From: Paenibacillus sp. RC67
GTDB taxonomy: Bacteria; Bacillota; Bacilli; Paenibacillales; NBRC-103111
Direction of reading: 5' to 3'
Length of the DNA: 64,000 nt
NCBI RefSeq assembly: GCF_030020805.1
Contig: NZ_CP125098.1
Span: 4,053,501 to 4,117,500 of the forward strand
The first letter of the stretch is position 1. Each line of letters starts with the position of its first letter. A program made the translations under genes and the position numbers. Positions 58,958-64,000 of the stretch are shown piece after piece. The notes under the pieces were generated by a model, which was not told where the DNA came from, searched no databases, and saw nothing but the letters and a program-made list of their open reading frames with translations.

Positions 58958-60797
58958 TAGCTGCCCTCCTGTTTTTGATACCATACCGCCTGGAGGTGAT
59001 ACAGATCTGCATAAGGACCACCCAATGCGATAAGCTCGTCGTGTGTTCCAATTTGTACAGCTTTACCTTCCTGTAAGTAAATAACTTTATTAGCCAGCCT
59101 TGCTGCTCCCAATCGGTGTGAGATCATGATGACGATTTTGTCATGCGCTCGATCCAACCACTGGCGGTATACTTCCAATTCCGATGATGCATCTAAAGCA
59201 GCGGCAGGTTCATCCAATACTACGATTTCAGCATTTCGAAAGATGGCGCGTGCCATAGCAATCTGCTGCCATTGTCCTCCTGACAGATCACGCCCACCAT
59301 TGAATTCTTTTCCCAATAATGTCTCGTAGCCATCGGGAAGGGTCTCAATAAAGTGATGTGCGGAGCTCTTGTGAGCCGCATCGATAATGGCGTTCCGATC
59401 GCCCAAACGATCTATTTTTCCAAAGCCAATATTATCTTTAACACTAAAGGAATAACGGGTAAAAGCCTGAAATACGGCCCCGAAACGGCTTCTCCACTCT
59501 TGTGGTTGTAGCTCCTGTACATCGATTCCATTCATCGTTATTTTTCCAACCGTAGGCTTGTAAAGTCCTAACAGAAGCTTAGTAAGCGTACTCTTGCCTG
59601 CTCCGTTTTCTCCCACGATGGCAATCCGATCGCCTGGACATATATCGAGATTGAGATTCGTAATGACATGCCTTTGTTGACCTGGATAGGCAAAGCAAAC
59701 TTGTCGAAACTGAATGCGTTCCAATCTCTCGGGAGCTTCCTTTATCGCCGTAATGACTTCTTCTCCCTCTAATTGTAAAAACAGCGGAATATGGATTAAC
59801 TCACTGAAAAATCTCGATATCCCTTGTACTCTCCAGCTAATCATCTGGATCTTCTCCAAATATTGATGAGCTGCGAATAACATAGCAACCATCGTTCCTG
59901 TAGTGATTTGGTTTTGTGCTGCCTCCCTAATCAAGTAAATCATAATGAACCCGTGGACCACAGCCGAAGCAAGGGATAATGGTATAGAGCGGACAACATG
60001 ACGACGACTGATTGACGAAATCAGCATAATGAGCTTTACACTGCGTTCTCGCCAAGAGTCAATGAAATGCTGTCCCAAGGCGAATATTCTTATCTCTGCT
60101 GCCGCATTACGGCCAACAAGCAAATCCTTTATATAAACAGCTTTTCTTCGGAAAGTATCCGTACGATCATCCATCTGTTTCAGTTCTTGACTATTGCTTA
60201 TTCGCAACATAACGATTCCGACACCGCAACAAAGCAATAAGGCAGATAACAGCTTGCTCTGTACTGCAAACAGCCACAATATCGAGGTACAGCTAATCGT
60301 TAGAGTTACAAACCTCTGGATTTGGGCAAGCTGGTTAGATACAGATCCGCTTTCCATTGCTTTGCTGCATCGCTGCAGCAGATGAAAATACCGAGGACTT
60401 TCAAACCATTCCAATCCTAAGGTAAGCGCCTTTTTATAAAACAAATCATGAAACCTCTGCTGTGCATGTTCATTAAGTTGAGCAGCTACGTAACGCTGAA
60501 ACGTGTCCATGCTTATTAACCAGTTCATAACCATGATACCTAGCAGAGTAATAAGAGTGGAATAAAGGGTCCCAACAGCACTGCATCCGTCACCTTTTCT
60601 TGGAGATGTGAATGCTCTGATGAGATTATCAACATTTCCGTAATGGCTGAGGTCACCTTCATTTGCAAGAAAGGGACGGCCCAGGATAACAAACTGGTAA
60701 TGAACAAAATAATCAAATAGAGAGGATAAGAAGTAACCAGCAGTTGGATAAAAAATATCAAGTTACAAGTCCAAACGGTTCGATTCGGTTCCGACAT
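58957..60797 (-). pseudogene. ABC exporter half-transporter, first gene, frameshifted near the N-terminus
   Basis: The C-terminal 525 residues (from about 60534) hold the remaining helices and a full ATPase domain: Walker A IVGENGAGKSTLTK, signature DLSGGQWQQIAMARAIF, Walker B IVVLDEPAAALDA, and H loop ISHRL. The first 86 codons (60797-60540), with the first membrane helices, lie one base out of frame. One extra G in GGGACCC near 60568-60574 would read LLGTLYSTLITLLGIMVMNW and join the two into a normal protein of about 613 residues. It is either a disrupted gene or a sequence error; the partner gene is intact and translationally coupled. Confidence 0.8.
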
Positions 60798-60966
60798 GAA
60801 AGCTCTTCACCCTCCAATCCATGAGTTCAATTGAATAAATCAATACAGCACAATAAAATTAAACGATATTCCAAAAAATGTATAGACTTATAATAAATGT
60901 TGGTTTATACTAATATGGTAGAGAGCAAGGAAATCTACCTGTTTATTAACTGATGTCAAAAAACGT

Positions 60967-60999
60967 AAAACGACACCCCTATCAGGTGCCGTTTTTTTT
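60967..60999 (+). terminator. Plus-strand terminator with no gene in front of it
   Basis: AACG.CACC-CCTATCA-GGTG.CGTT is followed by eight T on the plus strand. The only frame before it is a 12-codon one at 60915-60953 with no ribosome site. A short untranslated plus-strand transcript is possible. The minus-strand tail is weaker (TTTTAC). Confidence 0.65.
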
Positions 61000-61028
61000 G
61001 ATTTTCATTTCATATACTCCATGCATAT

Positions 61029-61072
61029 AAAAAAACCGTCCTCCGCTTCCTTATGAAGCATACGACGGTTTT
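61029..61072 (-). terminator. Terminator after the phosphodiester glycosidase gene
   Basis: AAAACCGTC...GCTTC-CTTAT-GAAGC...GACGGTTTT, with an A-run on the plus strand that becomes a T-run on the minus strand, seven bases after the stop codon. Confidence 0.85.
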
Positions 61073-61079
61073 CTTCAGC

Positions 61080-61888
61080 TTATTTTCTTTTCAAGGCTAG
61101 AATCTGGTACACTTCCCGCGAGTCCCCTTTAAGCACTTTTTGTGCAGTGTTCATTTGACTGGAGCCGTCTCCGTCGAGGAATATGCCGTCTAATAGTCGA
61201 CCCTTCCCAAGCTTCTCAATGAGAGCCGATCGGAATTGCTCCACCGTACAAGGCTTGTCCGTCACAACGAGCCATAGGTTTTGCCGATCGTCGTAGACCG
61301 CCCCCGAACGCAGCCTCGCTTCATCGAAAGCAGGCATATCCTCCGCTAGTGCCTGATTAACCCAGGAAGCATCATGTCCGAGAGACATGCTGACTCCCCC
61401 TGTGCCCAATAGTGCTGCTTATCCGTCACCTTGATTTGATGAGCGTCCTGCACCACTTGAACCGAGAATTGTCCTGTAATCTCATCCCATACAAGCGTAC
61501 CCTTAGGATAATCGATATTATACCAGCCGGAGCCGTAATCGTCCTGCTCGCCTTTCAAGGGCTGATCGTTCATGACGGCAATGCTAAGCAAATCCCCGTT
61601 CCAAAAAAAACCACCGTTAATCCCAAAGTCCGCTGTAAGAGAAACATTTGATGTGATCGGTTTCAAAACGATATTTTGCGGGACGGTCTGGATAGAATAC
61701 AATTTCACTCCGTTGGAGGCCATCGTTTCCTGATATGTATAATGCTGAAGCAGTCGAAAAGAAGAGGATGGCTGGACAACGGAAAACAATACAGCAATCA
61801 AGTTTCCTAACAAAAAGGCGGCCACTAACATAGGGTATTGCGACTTGGCCGGCCAACCGACGACACTTCTAAGCATACGCACAACCAT
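61080..61888 (-). pseudogene. Phosphodiester glycosidase family protein, frameshifted
   Basis: A membrane-anchored extracellular protein of the NAGPA (phosphodiester glycosidase) family. The N-terminal helix (about 18-38, YPMLVAAFLLGNLIAVLFSVV) is followed by FGINGGFFWNGDLLSI, a family motif, in the first frame. The second frame holds GGVSMSLGHD, LWLVVTDKP and FLDGDGSSQMN. The frame changes at GGGGG near 61393-61397; one more G would give a single protein of 269 residues. Relatives remove N-acetylglucosamine or other sugars from phosphodiesters, as in teichoic-acid or exopolysaccharide metabolism. The lesion may be a sequence error. Confidence 0.78.
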
Positions 61889-61974
61889 ACCTATGGCTCC
61901 TCCAACATTCTTAGCTTTTCATAGAGTATCAATCTATGGTTCTATTATTCTATGAAGCTTTGAATGCATTCATG

Positions 61975-62409
61975 CTAGGATTCAACGACAACGCCTTTTT
62001 TCAAAATAATATTGGCGTACAGTGCCTTTTCTCCAGTCGCAATCACAGCATATGCCTGCTTGGAACGATCGTAAAAAGCAAAACGCTCTACTTGCTTAAG
62101 CTCTCTTGCATGAGGATCATGCTTGTCGACCAGCTTCTTATATTCATCCCAAATGACAGGAACCGCCGGATCCCCAGGAACTACCTCCATTAAGGCCACG
62201 GAATGCTCCGCATAAGTATCGAGTGGAAAAAACTTTAAAATTGCATCCAGTAGCTCAGGAATCGCGTGTCCGTCGCAGCGAATTAACCGCAGTGCATGAC
62301 TTGCAGCCGGGAAATTACCATCAGCCAACACAATCTCGTCACCATGGCCCATTTCCATAAGTATTTTCAACAAATCCGGCGAAAGAATTGAAGGAATTCC
62401 TTTTAACAT
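61975..62409 (-). CDS. RbsD/FucU-family sugar mutarotase
   Basis: A 144-residue protein of the RbsD/FucU family, which interconverts sugar anomers (fucose) or pyranose/furanose forms (ribose). The N-terminal MLKGIPSILSPDLLKILMEMGHGDEIVLADGNFP contains the conserved His and Asp (GHGDEI, LADGNFP). The C-terminal KKGVV fits FucU rather than RbsD. No fucose or ribose operon is nearby, so the sugar is not known. Probably monocistronic. Confidence 0.88.
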   Translation of the reverse strand: MLKGIPSILSPDLLKILMEMGHGDEIVLADGNFPAASHALRLIRCDGHAIPELLDAILKFFPLDTYAEHSVALMEVVPGDPAVPVIWDEYKKLVDKHDPHARELKQVERFAFYDRSKQAYAVIATGEKALYANIILKKGVVVES

Positions 62410-62485
62410 TGATTCTTCTTCCCTTCTATGAGTAACTAATTCTCATTAATCCTAAACGGGATTAGAAGAGATTGTCAACACCTAC

Positions 62486-62527
62486 CAAAAAGACGCCCTG
62501 GGAGCGCTGCTTCATCCCAGAACGTCT
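62486..62527 (-). terminator. Terminator after the coat protein genes
   Basis: AGACG..CTGGGA pairs with TCCCAG..CGTCT, with TTTTT after it on the minus strand. Confidence 0.82.
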
Positions 62528-62543
62528 CATTTTCAAGCCTCCA

Positions 62544-62945
62544 TTACATCATATAAGGCTGATGCTGCTGGCTGCCGGAGGAATAATTAAAATAGGAAGA
62601 GGAACTATTCAGTGTGCTGTTAAGGAAATGATTCGTTTGCTGTTCCTCCTGTTGATGCTTACGAATTTGTCTCTCAATATCTTGCCGCAATGCCGCTGAC
62701 GAGGTGTTGTACATATATTGTTGGGACATCAGTTGATAAACGTTAGCCTGCATCTGCAATGAGCTATGGAGTAAGGACGTAAACAATTGACGCACCTCCA
62801 TACAATTAGCTTCTGTCGCTGCAGTCGTATATTCACGGCATGTTCTTTTCAAATCACACAAAATCGTAAAGAGCATGTCTTTTTCCGGCAAGGCTGCTTG
62901 ATGGGATTGACCTGAATATTGGGAATACGGTAGCGTTTGCTGCAT
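62544..62945 (-). CDS. Spore coat protein, CotF family
   Basis: A 133-residue CotF-type coat protein. The conserved core (EKDMLFTILCDLKRTCREYTTAATEA, about 22-47, then LLHSSLQMQANVYQLMSQQ) is helical. The tail is rich in Ser, Gln, His and Tyr (NSSSSYFNYSSGSQQHQPYMM), as usual in coat proteins. It is made in the mother cell and joins the spore coat. GAGGTG lies about six bases before the ATG. It is coupled to a second small coat-type gene 13 bases upstream. Confidence 0.85.
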   Translation of the reverse strand: MQQTLPYSQYSGQSHQAALPEKDMLFTILCDLKRTCREYTTAATEANCMEVRQLFTSLLHSSLQMQANVYQLMSQQYMYNTSSAALRQDIERQIRKHQQEEQQTNHFLNSTLNSSSSYFNYSSGSQQHQPYMM

Positions 62946-62958
62946 GATTTCACCTCAT

Positions 62959-63186
62959 TTAATTGGATTGCGGCTGCATTGGAGCTAGCTGCGTATGCTG
63001 ATACAAGGACTGCATAAGCGCCTCGCAATGCTGTTGATGTAAGGAGACCATCTCCATACATAACGAATGCGTAGCGGGCTGTTGTGTTGACGAAGCCAGA
63101 ATTGCACATTGTTTCATCAATAAGTCTTCATTGGACATAGAATCCACAATATAGTTCAATTCTTTACCGGTTAATGGCTGCTTCAT
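62959..63186 (-). CDS. Small coat-associated protein
   Basis: A 75-residue, Gln- and Met-rich helical protein (LTGKELNYIVDSMSNEDLLMKQCAILAS at the start). Its core resembles the short CotF-like partners often encoded next to CotF in Paenibacillus. GGAGGG precedes the ATG. It is the first gene of a two-gene unit with the CotF gene 13 bases downstream. A coat role is inferred from that linkage and its composition. Confidence 0.7.
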   Translation of the reverse strand: MKQPLTGKELNYIVDSMSNEDLLMKQCAILASSTQQPATHSLCMEMVSLHQQHCEALMQSLYQHTQLAPMQPQSN

Positions 63187-63354
63187 AAGTTGTATTCCCT
63201 CCTTTATTGAAACTGGTAATCAACCCGATATATCATCCCCATTCATCAAGAATATTTATTCATATCGTATTCTTAAGAATTTTTTCAGGTAAGTTTCATG
63301 TTTTGTCTTCTTGTTTAAGATATAATTGGTTTATCTGAAAAAGGAGGACAAGGA

Positions 63355-63936
63355 ATGAATGCCAATCTGCCGTCTGCGGCTATGGAAAAAGTAAAATTCT
63401 TTTATCAATTTATTCGTACTCCCAGATCTATCGGCAGTGTAACTCCAAGCTCCCGATTTTTAACTAACAAAATGATAGACAATGTGCCCTGGAGTGAAAT
63501 CGGCAGTGTGGCTGAACTAGGCTGTGGAACCGGGGTCATTACCCGCGCTATTCATGACGCTATGAAGCCGGGAACAACAGCTCTTTTATTTGAAAGAGAT
63601 CCTTATTTGCGCAAACAGCTCCGGTTTCAATATCCGGACTCAAGCACCTTTTCCGATGCGCTAAGCTTGTCTACATCTATTCAAGGTAAAGGATTGGAAC
63701 AGGTTGACTGCATCATTAGTGGTCTGCCCTTTGCCAACTTTCAACCAACGCTTCGCGAAGCTCTTGTTGAACAAATTTACAGCTCCTTAAAGCCAAATGG
63801 TTATTTTATCGCATTTCAATATTCACTACAGATGAAAAAACAGCTCCAATCGCATTTTGATATCTTATCGATTCAATTTGTTATGTTGAACGTCCCACCT
63901 GCCTTTGTCTATGTTTGTCAAAAAAGGGGCTATTGA
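63355..63936 (+). CDS. PmtA-like class I SAM methyltransferase
   Basis: A 193-residue methyltransferase. The N-terminus (FFYQFIRTPRSIGSVTPSSRFLTNKM) and motif I (VAELGCGTGVITRAI, about 54-68), then LFERDPYLRKQL and DCIISGLPFANF, are typical of the phospholipid N-methyltransferase/rRNA adenine dimethylase-like group. The IISGLPF motif IV matches PmtA-type enzymes more than KsgA. It may methylate phosphatidylethanolamine or another membrane-linked substrate. AAAGGAGG precedes the ATG. A TTGATC/TAATGT pair near 63954-63980 could be the promoter of a following gene outside the window. Confidence 0.82.
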   Translation: MNANLPSAAMEKVKFFYQFIRTPRSIGSVTPSSRFLTNKMIDNVPWSEIGSVAELGCGTGVITRAIHDAMKPGTTALLFERDPYLRKQLRFQYPDSSTFSDALSLSTSIQGKGLEQVDCIISGLPFANFQPTLREALVEQIYSSLKPNGYFIAFQYSLQMKKQLQSHFDILSIQFVMLNVPPAFVYVCQKRGY

Positions 63937-64000
63937 CTTTGCAGCCTTACTCTTGATCGGTTACTATTAAAGTGTAATGTAAGTACGCATTAATGTAATC

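Overview
The window reads as chromosomal DNA of a spore-forming, low-to-medium GC Firmicute of the Paenibacillaceae, most likely a Paenibacillus-like organism. This is judged from gene content, not from a database search. The pointers are an XerS recombinase, Lpl/Ytc-type sugar ABC transporters with a membrane-anchored AraC regulator, an S-layer-homology protein, a YhcN/YlaJ sporulation lipoprotein, CotF-type coat proteins, a secreted GH8 glucanase and a yuaF-floT pair behind a sigma-W-type promoter. No rRNA, tRNA, prophage, transposase or CRISPR array was seen.

Layout. 1-10 kb, all on the minus strand: the 5' end of a sugar ABC permease, a methyltransferase, mntH with a probable MntR-controlled promoter, a MoxR/DUF58/DUF4129 operon with ATGA overlaps, and a sorC-trpB-trpA operon with no other trp genes. 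10-17 kb: a sporulation lipoprotein, xerS, a frameshifted MreB-like gene, a ribbon-helix-helix/PIN pair, a frameshifted 2H phosphoesterase and an OatA-type acyltransferase. 17-30 kb: a membrane AraC regulator with an Lpl-type transporter, small oxidoreductases, a second AraC regulator, a GC-rich untranslated segment with its own terminator, and a GH8 endoglucanase with an unusual 5' leader. 30-45 kb: acyl-CoA dehydrogenase, YdjM-like membrane hydrolase, MATE and MFS transporters, uracil permease, SLH protein, secreted metallophosphoesterase, SNF2 helicase, SDR and uridine kinase. 45-57 kb: a two-gene fused 2-oxoacid:ferredoxin oxidoreductase, Nudix hydrolase, floT/NfeD membrane-domain genes, two LysR regulators, an ankyrin lipoprotein, guanine deaminase and transketolase. 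57-64 kb: a two-gene ABC exporter (one gene frameshifted), a frameshifted phosphodiester glycosidase, an RbsD/FucU protein, two coat proteins and a PmtA-like methyltransferase.

How the genes work together: several units form plausible systems, namely regulator plus sugar transporter, MoxR plus DUF58 plus DUF4129, NfeD plus flotillin, and the alpha-beta plus gamma-delta ferredoxin oxidoreductase. Most of the rest are independent housekeeping or stress genes, separated by strong bidirectional terminators.

Points of most interest: (1) a stem-loop/Shine-Dalgarno leader element present before two unrelated genes, with a stem whose changes compensate each other; (2) the sorC-trpBA operon; (3) a GH8 leader carrying a 5' hairpin plus a decoy ribosome binding site; (4) a GC-rich segment that may encode a small RNA; (5) four genes broken by an apparent single missing base, all at homopolymer runs, which may be sequence errors rather than real pseudogenes.
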